Part shown: positions 48,301 to 58,864 of the stretch, in pieces | How the letters are laid out: the number at the start of each line of letters is the position of its first letter | Numbering within the stretch: the stretch's first letter is position 1 | Notes under the pieces: generated by a model | Databases searched by the model: none | What the model saw: the letters and a program-made list of their open reading frames with translations, nothing else | What the model was told of the DNA's origin: nothing | Assembly (NCBI GenBank): GCA_913777945.1 | Contig: CAJYTY010000032.1 | Span: 1-64,000, forward strand | Source: an uncultured Acinetobacter sp. | GTDB lineage: Bacteria > Pseudomonadota > Gammaproteobacteria > Pseudomonadales > Moraxellaceae | Direction of reading: 5' to 3' | Length of the DNA: 64,000 nucleotides | Program-made: the position numbers and the translations under genes

Positions 48301-49887
48301 ATGGTGTCAAACAGTCATGAAGGGTCCCCATCTGAACCTATACGTTTAAATTTGTTTGTTTTTTGGAGCTCCGCAATCAGTATCGGCATTTTTGGCCTAT
48401 TGTTTGTGTTGTTTCCACAGCGCAGCCAGTTCTGGTTGACCTATATACAAGGGCAGGCCAATCAATTGTTTGGTTGGTACTACATGCTGGTAATCGTGGT
48501 TTGTTTAGGTTTTGTTGCTTGGCTGGCTTTTTCACGGGTTGGGCAGATTCCTTTAGGCAAAGATGACGATAAACCAGAATTTGGTTATCTGGCTTGGGTC
48601 TCGATGCTGTTTTCGGCAGGGATCGGGATTGCACTGTTGTATTACGGTGTAGCTGAGCCTGTTGATCATTTCCTGCGACCGCCTGAAGGTCAGGGTGGCA
48701 CCATACAAGCTGCGCGTGATGCCATGATGTATAGTTTTCTGCATTGGGGCATTCATGGTTGGGTGCTGTATGCCTTGCTGGGTGTCACTTTGGGTTATTT
48801 TGCCTTACGTTCTGCGCTGTATCCGATCTTTGGTGAGCGGATTCATGGTCTGATTGGTGACTTTGTCGATGGTTTCGGGATTTTAGCCACGGTGATTTCT
48901 CTGGTGACTAACTTGGGCATCGGGGCTTTGGTACTGGTCTCGGGTCTACATTATCTTCTCCCAGAAATTCCCAATAACCAAACCACACTGATAGCGGTGG
49001 TGTTGTTGATGATGTCAGTGGCGACCATCACTACCGTGGTCGGGATTGAAAAAGGTCTGGCGTGGTTATCTCGTATTAATCTACGATTACTCTATGCCTT
49101 ATTGCTATTCGTGTTCCTGACAGGCCCAACCAATCATTTGCTTAATGGTTTGGTGCAGAACATGGGCGATTACCTCGATCATTTTCTGGCAAAAAGCTTT
49201 GATATGTATCTTTATAACAGCAAGGCGGGTGAGTGGTTAGGTTCGTGGACCGTATTCTATTGGGCATGGTGGATCGCATGGGCACCATTCGTGGGTATGT
49301 TTATTGCGCGAATTTCCAAAGGCCGTACCATTCGCGAAGTGGTGTTGGGTGTCTGCCTGATTCCACTCGGTTTTACCTTGGCTTGGATCTCGATTTTTGG
49401 CAATACTGCAATCTATTTTATTCTGGAACAGAAGCAAAAAATCCTCGGTGACTTGGTGCTGACCGACCCTGCTTTGTCCTTATTTAAGCTTCTCGAATTT
49501 TTACCGTTCAATCCTTATATTGCTGGGATTGTTGTTGTGATTTGTTTCGTATTGTTTTTGACCCCTGTGGGTTCTGGTACACTCATGATCGCAAATCTGT
49601 CCTCGAAAGGGGGTAGCAATGAAAGTGATTCGCCGATTTGGTTGAGAATTTTCTGGTCTGTGGTGATTACGATTGTCAGTATCGGGCTGCTGTTGGCAGG
49701 GAGTTTTCACTCCATGCAAAGTGCCGTGGTGCTGTGTGGTTTACCATTTTCCGTTATTATTTTGCTGTATATGTTTGGCTTGGCCAAAGCACTAAAACAG
49801 GATCAGTTTCGTCCTATACCGCCGCAAGTGATAACGCAGGTAACTCAGTCATCACAAGCTATAACTGAAAAATCAGAAACATTGTAA
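48301..49887 (+). CDS. betT1: BCCT choline transporter, short form (BetT1-like)
   Basis: 528 residues, twelve predicted membrane helices. The BCCT signature region SWTVFYWAWWIAWAPFVG is present. The C-terminal tail after the last helix is short (about 35 residues), lacking the long cytoplasmic domain that makes BCCT carriers osmosensitive. In A. baylyi a pair of Bet transporters has been described, one osmo-independent (short) and one osmo-dependent (long); this is the short one by length. AAGGAG lies before the start. Confidence 0.9.
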   Translation: MVSNSHEGSPSEPIRLNLFVFWSSAISIGIFGLLFVLFPQRSQFWLTYIQGQANQLFGWYYMLVIVVCLGFVAWLAFSRVGQIPLGKDDDKPEFGYLAWVSMLFSAGIGIALLYYGVAEPVDHFLRPPEGQGGTIQAARDAMMYSFLHWGIHGWVLYALLGVTLGYFALRSALYPIFGERIHGLIGDFVDGFGILATVISLVTNLGIGALVLVSGLHYLLPEIPNNQTTLIAVVLLMMSVATITTVVGIEKGLAWLSRINLRLLYALLLFVFLTGPTNHLLNGLVQNMGDYLDHFLAKSFDMYLYNSKAGEWLGSWTVFYWAWWIAWAPFVGMFIARISKGRTIREVVLGVCLIPLGFTLAWISIFGNTAIYFILEQKQKILGDLVLTDPALSLFKLLEFLPFNPYIAGIVVVICFVLFLTPVGSGTLMIANLSSKGGSNESDSPIWLRIFWSVVITIVSIGLLLAGSFHSMQSAVVLCGLPFSVIILLYMFGLAKALKQDQFRPIPPQVITQVTQSSQAITEKSETL

Positions 49888-50004
49888 TTCGGGTAAATGA
49901 CTTTTATTTTTCATTTTTTATTCAGACATGTCTTTTCATTGATGCAAAGGTGGAAAGACGTAGATGAATATTTTCTTTTTGTTCTCTAACTCCCTGAGGA
50001 TTGT

Positions 50005-52065
50005 ATGGCAACAGATAATCCAAGAGCGGTTGATGATTCTACATTAGCGAATAAAGACCATTTAAATCGTGTGGTCTTTTATGTTTCAGCTCTACTTATT
50101 TTAACATTTGCACTGGTTACGATTTTTTTTAATGACTTTGCCAACCACTTACTTAATGTGGTGCTGGCTTGGGTCAGTGATAAATTCAGCTGGTATTACT
50201 TGCTGGCAGCAACGCTATATCTGATCTTCGTGATCTTTATTGCCTGCTCGCGTTATGGTGATATTAAGCTCGGTCCGAAGCACTCCAAACCTGAGTTTAG
50301 CTTGCTGAGTTGGTCGGCCATGCTGTTCGCAGCGGGCATCGGCACAGACTTGATGTTCTTCTCGGTGGCTGAGCCGCTGTCTCATTATATGAATCCTCCC
50401 GTGGGCGAGGGACAGACCTATGAAGCTGCGCGTCAGGGCATGGTCTGGACGCTGTTCCACTATGGCTTAACGGGTTGGGGCATGTATGCGCTGGTCGGGA
50501 TGGCCTTGGGCTATTTTAGTTATCGTTATAACTTGCCGCTGACCATTCGTTCTGCTTTATATCCAATCTTTGGGAATAAAATTGATGGGCCGATCGGGCA
50601 TACCGTCGATACAGCCGCAGTCATTGGTACGATCTTTGGTATCGCCACCACCTGTGGTATTGCGGTGGTGCAGATCAATTATGGTTTGCATGTACTGTTT
50701 GATGTACCTGAAAATCTATGGATTCAGATCGCCCTGATTGGTCTTGCTGTGATTGTCACGATTATTTCGGTGACGGCAGGGGTCAATAAAGGCATCAAGG
50801 TACTGTCTGAAATCAATATCTATGCCGCGATTGGTCTGATGTTGTTCGTCCTGTTCCTCGGCAATACCGAATTCCTGCTCAATGCCTTGGTGCAAAACTT
50901 TGGTGACTATATCAGTCGTTTCCCAAGTTTGGCCTTGGAAAGTTTTGCCTTTGACCGACCAAAAGACTGGATGAACAGTTGGACCTTGTTCTTCTGGGCA
51001 TGGTGGGTCGCATGGTCGCCCTTTGTAGGGCTATTCTTGGCACGTATTTCACGTGGTCGTACCATTCGTGAATTTGTCTGTGGCACCTTGATCATTCCTT
51101 TATTGTTCACGATTACATGGTTGTCTATTTTCGGGAATAGCGCCTTATATAACGTGATTTTTGAAGGCAATACGGCACTGGCACAAACTGTACTGACTGA
51201 TCCTGCACATGGTTTTTATGACCTGTTGGCGCAATATCCAGGCTTTGCCTTTATTGCGGGGATCGCCACCATTACCGGTCTATTGTTCTATGTGACGTCT
51301 GCCGATTCAGGGGCTTTGGTACTCGGTAACTTTACCACCAAGTTCTCCAATGTCGATAATGATGCACCACGTTGGCTGAGAATCTTCTGGGCAACTGCCA
51401 TTGGTTTGCTCACCGTGGCGATGTTGATGGCCAACGGGATTACTGCACTGCAAAGTGCCACCGTCATTATGGGTTTGCCGTTTAGTTTTGTGATGCTGTT
51501 GGTGATGGCGGGCTTATATAAATCCTTACGCTTAGAGGATTATCGTAAAGCCAGCCGTAGCCTGAATGCTGCACCTGTGGTTGGAAACGTCGACATCTTA
51601 AACTGGAAACAGCGTTTGTCCCGTGTCATGCATCATCCAGGTAGCAGCGAAACACAGCGTATGCTGGATAGTGTGTGTAAGCCTGCGGTGCAAACAGTCG
51701 CGGATGAGTTGATTAAACGAGGCATGAATGTTGAGGTGACACAGACAGAGCTTGAGGAAAGCAGTACGCTGTATCATCTTGACCTTACCATCTATATCGA
51801 AGAAGAGCATAACTTCGTTTATCAGATTTGGCCTGTGCGTTATATCGCACCAACCTTTAGTGAGCGCGGTAAACGTGGTAAGCAATATTACTATCGTTTA
51901 GAAACATTCTTGTATGAAGGTTCTCAGGACAATGATTTGGTTGGTTATACCAAAGAACAGGTGATTAATGACATTTTGGATAAGTATGAACGTCATATGA
52001 CCTTCTTGCATATCAATCGTATTAGTCCAGGAAATCGTCCTCTGTATCCAGATTCACAAGACTAG
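50005..52065 (+). CDS. betT2: BCCT choline transporter with long C-terminal domain (BetT2-like)
   Basis: 686 residues: twelve helices with the same signature (NSWTLFFWAWWVAWSPFVG), then a C-terminal cytoplasmic domain of about 170 residues (from about 515), typical of osmoregulated BetT. It sits 117 bases downstream of betT1 on the same strand. Its sequence is visibly richer in G+C than the AT-rich ends of the window. A terminator follows. Confidence 0.92.
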   Translation: MATDNPRAVDDSTLANKDHLNRVVFYVSALLILTFALVTIFFNDFANHLLNVVLAWVSDKFSWYYLLAATLYLIFVIFIACSRYGDIKLGPKHSKPEFSLLSWSAMLFAAGIGTDLMFFSVAEPLSHYMNPPVGEGQTYEAARQGMVWTLFHYGLTGWGMYALVGMALGYFSYRYNLPLTIRSALYPIFGNKIDGPIGHTVDTAAVIGTIFGIATTCGIAVVQINYGLHVLFDVPENLWIQIALIGLAVIVTIISVTAGVNKGIKVLSEINIYAAIGLMLFVLFLGNTEFLLNALVQNFGDYISRFPSLALESFAFDRPKDWMNSWTLFFWAWWVAWSPFVGLFLARISRGRTIREFVCGTLIIPLLFTITWLSIFGNSALYNVIFEGNTALAQTVLTDPAHGFYDLLAQYPGFAFIAGIATITGLLFYVTSADSGALVLGNFTTKFSNVDNDAPRWLRIFWATAIGLLTVAMLMANGITALQSATVIMGLPFSFVMLLVMAGLYKSLRLEDYRKASRSLNAAPVVGNVDILNWKQRLSRVMHHPGSSETQRMLDSVCKPAVQTVADELIKRGMNVEVTQTELEESSTLYHLDLTIYIEEEHNFVYQIWPVRYIAPTFSERGKRGKQYYYRLETFLYEGSQDNDLVGYTKEQVINDILDKYERHMTFLHINRISPGNRPLYPDSQD

Positions 52066-52075
52066 TTTTCCGCAT

Positions 52076-52106
52076 AAAAAAACCTCACGTCATGTGAGGT
52101 TTTTTT
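52076..52106 (+). terminator. terminator after betT2
   Basis: Stem AAAAACCTCAC with GTGAGGTTTTT around a five-base loop, then T. Confidence 0.9.
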
Positions 52107-52243
52107 TAAACCTAGAAGATTTTGCAAAGTATAAGCTGGTCAATGTTCTAGCTTGCAATGATAATAATCTGCATATTATCTGAAAAGAATAATGATCTTG
52201 TATATTGATTCTCAATCAATATGAGACTTGAGAGGAGCTTCAA

Positions 52244-53227
52244 ATGAAAAGAATAATCATATTTTGCGCTCTTATTGTTGTGATATTCGTATCTGTATTA
52301 TTTGTTAGTCCTAAACCAACGATTTGGTTATTGCAGCATAGTTTATTTAGTATTCCAAAAGATTTACGGCCTGCTCAATACCAAGAGTCAAATGTGGCTG
52401 TGTCAACAAACTTAACCTATCCATCAAAATATCAGAGAAATACATTCGATTTCTATAACACTCAAACTCCTTTACCTGATCACCCAGTCGTGATTTGGGT
52501 TCATGGTGGTGGTTTTGTGGGTGGCGATAAGCTTGAGGTCAAAGACTACGCAACTCAATTAGCAGCGCGAGGTTACGCTGTAATCGTACTCAATTATGAA
52601 CTTGTACCAACTACGAAATACCCTGAACCCGTCATCCAAGTTTCGGAAGCGATTCGTTATATAAAAAGTAGTGTTGCTGAAAAACATGATTTAAATATGT
52701 CGAATATTTTTATTGCAGGTGATTCTGCGGGAGCACAAATTGCGTTGCAATTTTTACTTATTCAATCAAATCCTTCATATGCAAATTTAATGAATATTCC
52801 CAATACCTTAAATCCATCCGAGATTCGAGGAGCTTTATTGTATTGTGGTCCCTATGATCTGAAAAATATAGTTCTCCAAGCAAACTCAGCAATTACCCAA
52901 TTTGTCTTTGGACGTATTGGTTGGGCATATTTGCAGGATAAAGATTGGCTGACGCGAACTGAGGATCAAGGATTGGTCGTGTCTGAATATCTAAACTCAG
53001 CACTGCCGCCAATTTATTTAACAGATGGCAATACTGCATCATTTGAACAACAAGCACGTGAATTAGAAAAACAATTACAGAAAGTCGGTGTAGTAACGCA
53101 ATCAAGATATTTTAATCAGAAAACTGATCCTACAGGACACGAATATCAATTTCTATTGGACACTAAACCTGCTCAACTGACTTTGCAGGATACACTTCAG
53201 TTTATGGCTACATATAGACAAAAATGA
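52244..53227 (+). CDS. alpha/beta hydrolase, hormone-sensitive-lipase-like esterase
   Basis: 327 residues. The N-terminal hydrophobic segment (1-22) is a signal anchor or signal peptide. The domain has the oxyanion motif VHGGGFVGG, the nucleophile in AGDSAGAQIA, and Asp and His in LTDGNTASF and TGHEYQF. Substrates are probably short-chain esters, in the periplasm or at the membrane. GAGGAG precedes the ATG. It is AT-rich and stands alone beyond the bet region. Confidence 0.87.
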   Translation: MKRIIIFCALIVVIFVSVLFVSPKPTIWLLQHSLFSIPKDLRPAQYQESNVAVSTNLTYPSKYQRNTFDFYNTQTPLPDHPVVIWVHGGGFVGGDKLEVKDYATQLAARGYAVIVLNYELVPTTKYPEPVIQVSEAIRYIKSSVAEKHDLNMSNIFIAGDSAGAQIALQFLLIQSNPSYANLMNIPNTLNPSEIRGALLYCGPYDLKNIVLQANSAITQFVFGRIGWAYLQDKDWLTRTEDQGLVVSEYLNSALPPIYLTDGNTASFEQQARELEKQLQKVGVVTQSRYFNQKTDPTGHEYQFLLDTKPAQLTLQDTLQFMATYRQK

Positions 53228-53263
53228 TTTGATCAAGAACACAAAAAACATAAATGTTAGGGT

Positions 53264-53719
53264 TTATAGCGCACCATATTTTTGCCATGTTTCACCTGTA
53301 TCGTAGATGGCATAATGGCTCTTGAGTTCATGCAATGATTGAGTCTGGTAAATCGCAAAAATGATCATAATCAAAAATAAACTGATCAATTTAATCGTGC
53401 GCTTATTTTTATATTCGCCTGAATATAAAAAGAAAATACAATAAGAAACGATCATTAGATAAGTACAGAATAAGGAGTGAAACAGCAGGTAGATCAGTAA
53501 TATCGCTGTAATGCCCAAGGCAATCCGGTTTTTTAATATATTGGGGCGTAGGCTGAGAAGGTTAAGCACCAAAAGACCCAATGAGGTCCAGAATAGATAG
53601 GCATCGCCGCCAATCACAACGATATAGGTGGATTGCAGCCACAATAGCACCAGCCATACAAAAATGGAAAAAATAATAAATTTAGAGAGGCCTGAAGATG
53701 CGGGCAAAGTATGTTTCAT
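53264..53719 (-). CDS. small integral membrane protein of unknown function
   Basis: 151 residues with about four hydrophobic helices (near 13-32, 38-56, 65-98 as one or two, 108-122). No motif is recognised. The C-terminal 25 residues are polar with a Tyr/Thr/Gly cluster. It is transcribed toward the esterase gene and follows the MFS gene by about 38 bases on the same strand, so it is probably in that operon. Confidence 0.68.
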   Translation of the reverse strand: MKHTLPASSGLSKFIIFSIFVWLVLLWLQSTYIVVIGGDAYLFWTSLGLLVLNLLSLRPNILKNRIALGITAILLIYLLFHSLFCTYLMIVSYCIFFLYSGEYKNKRTIKLISLFLIMIIFAIYQTQSLHELKSHYAIYDTGETWQKYGAL

Positions 53720-53757
53720 ATCACATTTGATTTTTAAATAACTGTTTGTTTGGACAA

Positions 53758-54999
53758 CTAAAAACGAAAATTAAATAAAGCTTTGGTTTTTGCCTTGGTT
53801 AAGATAACGCAGAGCAAAGAAAGTGAACCACCAATCAACATTGCAGGAACTACACTGAAAAAACGGGTCATTATACTGGACTGCAAGGCACCTAATTCAT
53901 TACTCGAGGTGACAAAAATGCCATTAATGGCTGCCACACGTCCAAGCATGTCTTTTGGAGGAATCAATTGCAGTATCGTTTGACGAATAACTATGTTGAT
54001 GCTGTCACATGCCCCCATAATAATGAGAACTGCGACAGAAAAACACAGCTGTCTGGTAACAGCAAATAACAACGTGCAAAAACCAAAACCTGTCACTGCT
54101 ATCAACATCATTTGCCACGGTCTAGATTTAGGCGGATAACGCACTAAAATCATCATCATAACCAAACCGCCAAAGGCAGGTGCAGCACGCAATAGGCCAA
54201 AACCATCTGTGCCGACATGCAAAATATCTTGGGCAAAAATGGGCAAGAGAGCCATGATGCCACCAAAGAAAACAGAACCAAGATCGAGAAACATGGCCCA
54301 GAAAATAATTTTAGTTTTAAAAATAAAATTCAGCGCTTCTTTTAGACTCTGAGTTACTGACTCTGTTTGGATTTGCGGGAAATCTCGTTTTTGTAAACAC
54401 CAGAGGGCAATACTACCACTGAAAAAAAGTGCCACGATGACGCTAAAAGTAATCTCTAAATCCAAATGAGCCAACAGGAAGCCTCCAATGACGGGTGCAA
54501 GAATGCCACTGGCTTGCCAACACATACTGGTCCAAGTTGCTGCATTGGTATAATGATGTTCTGGTACTACAAAAGGCCGTAGCGAATTAAAGCAGGGGCT
54601 ATAAATCCCGCGAATACAACCAAATAAAAACAGAATGCTAAAGGTGGAAATCAGTAAGAAATTGGTACTCAACGCTTGAGTATTGTATAGGTCAAAGCAG
54701 ACCCATAAGGCAATCGATAGGGGAATCGCAAAGCTAAAACTGATTTGCAAAATACGCTGACGATTCAAACGATCAGCAATATAACCACCCCATAAAGACA
54801 GCGCTAGAAAAGGTAAAAAATCCATGATCCCGACTAAGCCGAGGATAAGCGGATTCTTGGTAATTTGATACAGATAATACGCGATTAGGACTTCTTGAAT
54901 CAGCACCGCAAAAGTCAGGCAGCATTGATTGATGGTCAATAACATGAAGTCACGACTGGCAAATGCAGCAAAAGCAGAATGAGGTACAGCAGAGGACAT
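53758..54999 (-). CDS. MFS transporter, EntS-like drug or siderophore exporter type
   Basis: 413 residues from ATG 54999; the frame is open to a TTG at 55023, but no ribosome site is evident for either. Twelve hydrophobic helices; the loop between helices 2 and 3 reads LWGGYIADRLNRQRIL, the MFS signature A. The DUF894/EntS-like family fits the FASRDFMLLTINQ start. The substrate is unknown. Confidence 0.85.
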   Translation of the reverse strand: MSSAVPHSAFAAFASRDFMLLTINQCCLTFAVLIQEVLIAYYLYQITKNPLILGLVGIMDFLPFLALSLWGGYIADRLNRQRILQISFSFAIPLSIALWVCFDLYNTQALSTNFLLISTFSILFLFGCIRGIYSPCFNSLRPFVVPEHHYTNAATWTSMCWQASGILAPVIGGFLLAHLDLEITFSVIVALFFSGSIALWCLQKRDFPQIQTESVTQSLKEALNFIFKTKIIFWAMFLDLGSVFFGGIMALLPIFAQDILHVGTDGFGLLRAAPAFGGLVMMMILVRYPPKSRPWQMMLIAVTGFGFCTLLFAVTRQLCFSVAVLIIMGACDSINIVIRQTILQLIPPKDMLGRVAAINGIFVTSSNELGALQSSIMTRFFSVVPAMLIGGSLSLLCVILTKAKTKALFNFRF

Positions 55000-55028
55000 A
55001 AGGCGTAGATTTAAGACATACAAATAAA

Positions 55029-55061
55029 GAAAAAGGGAAGAGCTGAAACTCCTCCCTTTTT
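55029..55061 (-). terminator. terminator after mqo, imperfect
   Basis: An A-rich/GGGA arm and a TCCC/T-rich arm (AAAAAGGGA with TCCCTTTTT) around an internal bulge and loop lie between mqo and the MFS gene. On the minus strand the T run follows the stem. Confidence 0.65.
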
Positions 55062-55078
55062 GATGTACTTAGCGTTAC

Positions 55079-56719
55079 TTATTGAGCAACAGCTTCAGCT
55101 TTAACAACTTTCTTAGCAGGAACTAAGTTTGCTGGAGTCGTATAGTTCAAGCCCAAAGTTGAACTTGAGTACTGACGGATTTGATCTAACAACGCTGGAT
55201 CTGTTGAAAGGTCTTTACCATAAGAACGTACGATCTCATGCAATTTGTCATTCCATACACCTTTAGTCTGCTCAGGGAATGCTTTTTCAAGCAAGTTAAG
55301 CATGATGTAAGGTGATGTAGACGCACCCGGAGAAGCACCTAACAATGCAGTTACAGACTTATCTTTAGAGGCAAAGATTTCTGTACCAAATTGCAATTTA
55401 GCAGGTTTGCCTGGCTCTTTTTTGATGATCTGAACGCGTTGACCACCTTGTTGTAAATGCCAGTCTTTAGGATCAGCTTCAGGGTAGTATTTTTTCAACT
55501 CGTTGAAACGATCTGCATCAGACATCAATACTTGGCTTACCAGATACTGAACAAGATCAGCATTTTGTAGACCAATTGCAGCCATAGGCAAGACGTTATT
55601 TTTGTTGGTCGATGCAAGCAAATCAAGCTGTGAACCATGTTTTAGGAACTTGTTTGAATAGGTTGCAAATGGGCCAAACAACACATATTTTTTACCGTCG
55701 ATATAACGGGTATCGATATGTGGCACAGACATTGGAGGCGCACCAAGATCAGCACGACCATAGACTTTAGCAGTGTGTTTTGCTGTTACCGCAGGATTGT
55801 CAGTTACAAGGAACTCACCACCCACAGGGAAACCAGCATATTGTTGCGCTTCTGGTAAACCAGTCATTTGCAATAATTTAATTGCAGCACCGCCAGCACC
55901 AATAAACACGAAACGTGTTTTTACATGACTGACTTCACCAGATTTGACATCTTTGAATGCAACAGACCACGTATTATCGTCATTTTTACTAATCCCAGTG
56001 ACTTCAGTTGAAGTTCTGAGTTTAAAGTTTGGACTTTTCTCGAGATTATTAATCAATTGCTTGGTGATTGCACCGTAGTTCACATCAGAACCAACGTCCA
56101 TACGGGTTGCAGCCACTTTTTGTTGAGGATCACGACCGTCCATCACCAATGGTGCCCATTGTTGAATTTCAGCTTTGTCCTCACTCATTTTCATACCAGC
56201 GAATAACGGATTTTGAATCATGGCAGCATAACGCTTTTCCATGAAATTCACGTTATCGCCCCATACGAAAGCAATGTGTGGTACTGGGTTAATGAAGGTA
56301 TTTGGTGTTTCTAATACACCTTGTTTCACTTGGTAAGCCCAGAATTGCTTAGCAATTTCAAATTGGCTTGCCACTTTAATAGCTTTAGAAATGTCCATTT
56401 TACCGTCTTTTTCTTCGGTATAGTTCATTTCCATAAAGCCAGAGTGTCCTGTACCCGCATTGTTAAAGCCATTTGAACTTTCTTGTGCGACTGCATCAAG
56501 ACGTTCATACATGCGGATGTTCCAGTCAGGTTGTAACTCGTTGAGGTAAGTACCAAGTGTGGCACTCATGATTCCACCGCCGACCAATACAGCATCAACA
56601 ACAGTTTCATCATTTTTCGTTTTAATTGCCTTAGACGTAATCGGTCTAAAAAGAAAGGCAATAGCAATCACTATTAGTACCAGTAATAGTACTAATAAAT
56701 ACTTCCAGAATTTTTTCAT
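55079..56719 (-). CDS. mqo: malate:quinone oxidoreductase
   Basis: 546 residues. It oxidises malate to oxaloacetate and passes electrons to quinone, an FAD enzyme of the inner membrane. A clear N-terminal transmembrane helix (6-26, [17 protein letters not shown]) anchors it; many Mqo are only peripheral. FAD motif [17 protein letters not shown], then [16 protein letters not shown] and the C-terminal [12 protein letters not shown]. The Lys/Ala-rich tail is disordered. AAGG lies before the start. Confidence 0.96.
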   Translation of the reverse strand: MKKFWKYLLVLLLVLIVIAIAFLFRPITSKAIKTKNDETVVDAVLVGGGIMSATLGTYLNELQPDWNIRMYERLDAVAQESSNGFNNAGTGHSGFMEMNYTEEKDGKMDISKAIKVASQFEIAKQFWAYQVKQGVLETPNTFINPVPHIAFVWGDNVNFMEKRYAAMIQNPLFAGMKMSEDKAEIQQWAPLVMDGRDPQQKVAATRMDVGSDVNYGAITKQLINNLEKSPNFKLRTSTEVTGISKNDDNTWSVAFKDVKSGEVSHVKTRFVFIGAGGAAIKLLQMTGLPEAQQYAGFPVGGEFLVTDNPAVTAKHTAKVYGRADLGAPPMSVPHIDTRYIDGKKYVLFGPFATYSNKFLKHGSQLDLLASTNKNNVLPMAAIGLQNADLVQYLVSQVLMSDADRFNELKKYYPEADPKDWHLQQGGQRVQIIKKEPGKPAKLQFGTEIFASKDKSVTALLGASPGASTSPYIMLNLLEKAFPEQTKGVWNDKLHEIVRSYGKDLSTDPALLDQIRQYSSSTLGLNYTTPANLVPAKKVVKAEAVAQ

Positions 56720-57050
56720 TCAATTTACCTTAAAAATTAAATGACTCCCTATATGGATAATATAGAGAGAAAGGATTTCAATAAGAATTGGCGCAATAAA
56801 GGCACATCAGTAAAAGGGTTGTCTTGACTGATGTTTGGAGAAAAAGTTTGTGAATTTTACTTTAAAATAGAAAGGATTTTGGTATACCAAATGTTGCAAT
56901 ATGTATTATTCAAGTCATTTTGAATAGTAGATTATAGGTCTTATTGTTTCTTGTTCTAGTCAATCTAAGTTTTGTAGGTTAAAGGGACATTTAATATTTA
57001 TAACCATTAAAAAAGGCTGTCGTTAGACAGCCTTTTTCCATTAAATGATC
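56720..57050. other. non-coding gap between mqo and nrdB
   Basis: 331 bases. The only clear element is the nrdB terminator at its end (57009-57038). The rest is AT-rich and should hold the mqo promoter; I cannot point to a good -35/-10 pair. No gene is supported on either strand. Confidence 0.5.
57009..57038 (-). terminator. terminator after nrdB
   Basis: Stem AAAAAGGCTGTC with GACAGCCTTTTT around a four-base loop; T runs on both strands. Confidence 0.88.
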
Positions 57051-58334
57051 TTACCAGCTTAACGCACCACCAGTTTGGTAGTCTGTTACGCGCGTTTCAA
57101 AGAAATTCTTTTCTTTACGCAAGTCCATCATCTCAGACATCCATGCAAATGGGTTTGTTACACCAGCGAATTGCTCTGGTAAACCAAGTTGCGATAAACG
57201 ACGGTTACAGATGAACTTCAAATATTCTTCCATCATGCTTGCATTCATACCTAATACACCACGTGGCATCGTGTCACGTGCATATTCGATTTCAAGCATC
57301 GTACCTTCAAGAATCATTTGAATGACTTCTTGTTGGAATTCAGCAGTCCAAAGGTGAGGGTTCTCGATCTTGATTTGGTTGATCATATCAATACCAAAGT
57401 TCAAGTGCATAGATTCATCACGTAGGATGTATTGGAATTGTTCAGCAACACCGTTCATCTTGTTACGACGACCCATACTCAAGATTTGAGTAAAACCACA
57501 GTAGAAGAAAATACCTTCTAGAACACAATAGAATGCAATCAAGTTACGCAGTAAACGTTGATCGTTTTCAGGTGTTCCTGTATGGAAATTAGGATCAGTT
57601 AAAGATTGTGTATATTTCAAGCCCCATGACGCTTTACGCGCAACACTAGGAATCTCACGATACATGTTGAAGACTTCGCCTTCATCCATACCTAAAGATT
57701 CAATACAGTATTGATACGCATGTGTATGAATCGCTTCTTCAAATGCTTGACGCAAAATGTATTGGCGGCATTCAGGGTTTGTAATATGGCGGTAGATTGC
57801 TAATACCAAGTTGTTTGCGACCAACGAATCTGCAGTTGAGAAGAAACCTAAAGAACGCATTACAATCGTACGCTCATCTTCTGTTAAGCCATTTTCAGAC
57901 TTCCAAAGCGCGATGTCATGGTTCATGTTCACTTCTTGCGGCATCCAGTGGTTTGCACACCCGTCAAGATACTTTTGCCAAGCCCACTCGTATTTAAATG
58001 GAACAAGCTGGTTTAAGTCTGCACGACAGTTGATCATAGCTTTATCATCAACTTGTACGCGCTGTGCACCCATTTCAAGCTCTTCTAAGCCTGGTGCAAC
58101 ATCAAGGTTTTCTAAGGCTTGAGATGCTCGAGCCAACGAATCGGTTGGATTTGTTGATCGGATGGTACTGGTTCCAGTGGGTTGTGCAACTGCCACGCGC
58201 GGCGATGGTTGCTCTGAATCAGATACCACTTGCGTATTAACCGTTTTTTGCGAGTCGAGGGACGCAGACTTGTGTTCAGGTGCAGTCGGTTTTTGCGTAT
58301 CATCTTCAAAATCGTCCCAGCTAAGGATAGACAT
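57051..58334 (-). CDS. nrdB: class Ia ribonucleotide reductase, small subunit
   Basis: 427 residues from ATG 58334 (MSILSWDDF); the frame extends four codons upstream. The first 85 residues are a disordered Ser/Gln/Pro linker, longer than in E. coli NrdB. The ferritin-like core holds the di-iron ligands in [12 protein letters not shown] and [11 protein letters not shown], with the radical tyrosine expected in the preceding helix region. The C-terminus ([17 protein letters not shown]) should bind NrdA. It makes the tyrosyl radical for deoxynucleotide synthesis. Confidence 0.95.
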   Translation of the reverse strand: MSILSWDDFEDDTQKPTAPEHKSASLDSQKTVNTQVVSDSEQPSPRVAVAQPTGTSTIRSTNPTDSLARASQALENLDVAPGLEELEMGAQRVQVDDKAMINCRADLNQLVPFKYEWAWQKYLDGCANHWMPQEVNMNHDIALWKSENGLTEDERTIVMRSLGFFSTADSLVANNLVLAIYRHITNPECRQYILRQAFEEAIHTHAYQYCIESLGMDEGEVFNMYREIPSVARKASWGLKYTQSLTDPNFHTGTPENDQRLLRNLIAFYCVLEGIFFYCGFTQILSMGRRNKMNGVAEQFQYILRDESMHLNFGIDMINQIKIENPHLWTAEFQQEVIQMILEGTMLEIEYARDTMPRGVLGMNASMMEEYLKFICNRRLSQLGLPEQFAGVTNPFAWMSEMMDLRKEKNFFETRVTDYQTGGALSW

Positions 58335-58375
58335 ATTTAATCTCACTATAATCTTAATTTATTTACATTGCAGTT

Positions 58376-58840
58376 TTAAAAAATGAAAATGGCGCATAAA
58401 AAACACAGCAGAACAAAAAGGGTAATAATCAATCCCATCATCGCTAAACGTTTGAGATTGATAGTTGCGGGAAGTGAGTTTGGCGTTAATAATTTGCCTG
58501 TTTCATCATAAATGGCAATCGCTCTTGCCCCGCTATTTAGCCCTAGCTCTTGTAATGCTCGTATTTCTACTTGTGTTAAACCAAATTCCATTCGCTCCAT
58601 TGCTTGAATAAACATATAAGGAGCTAGATACTTAAAACCGCCACCACCACGTTTGAGTAACTGCGTTAATGCAGTTTCAGCGATATTTAAATCACCTAAT
58701 AACGAACGTGGATGTGAAAACTGTGCACATTCAGTTAGATATTCTGTTGAAGATGGATAATGAAGTACTATCCGATCGACATAAATCTGTACTAAAACAG
58801 CAGGGGCATTAGCATATCGTTCTAAATCAGGTTGAAGCAT
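58376..58840 (-). CDS. protein of unknown function between nrdA and nrdB
   Basis: 154 residues from ATG 58840 with GGGAAG before it; a TTG at 58855 would lie before that site. It has a soluble N-terminal domain (about 1-128) with a GGGG loop (LLKRGGGGFKYLAP) and, at the C-terminus, one transmembrane helix (about 133-154, MMGLIITLFVLLCFLCAIFIF), so it is tail-anchored with the domain inside the cell. I do not recognise the family. Its place in the nrd operon, with a small membrane protein before it, suggests a linked role; the function is unknown. Confidence 0.78.
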   Translation of the reverse strand: MLQPDLERYANAPAVLVQIYVDRIVLHYPSSTEYLTECAQFSHPRSLLGDLNIAETALTQLLKRGGGGFKYLAPYMFIQAMERMEFGLTQVEIRALQELGLNSGARAIAIYDETGKLLTPNSLPATINLKRLAMMGLIITLFVLLCFLCAIFIF

Positions 58841-58864
58841 AGTTCTACTTCCCAATAAAGCACT

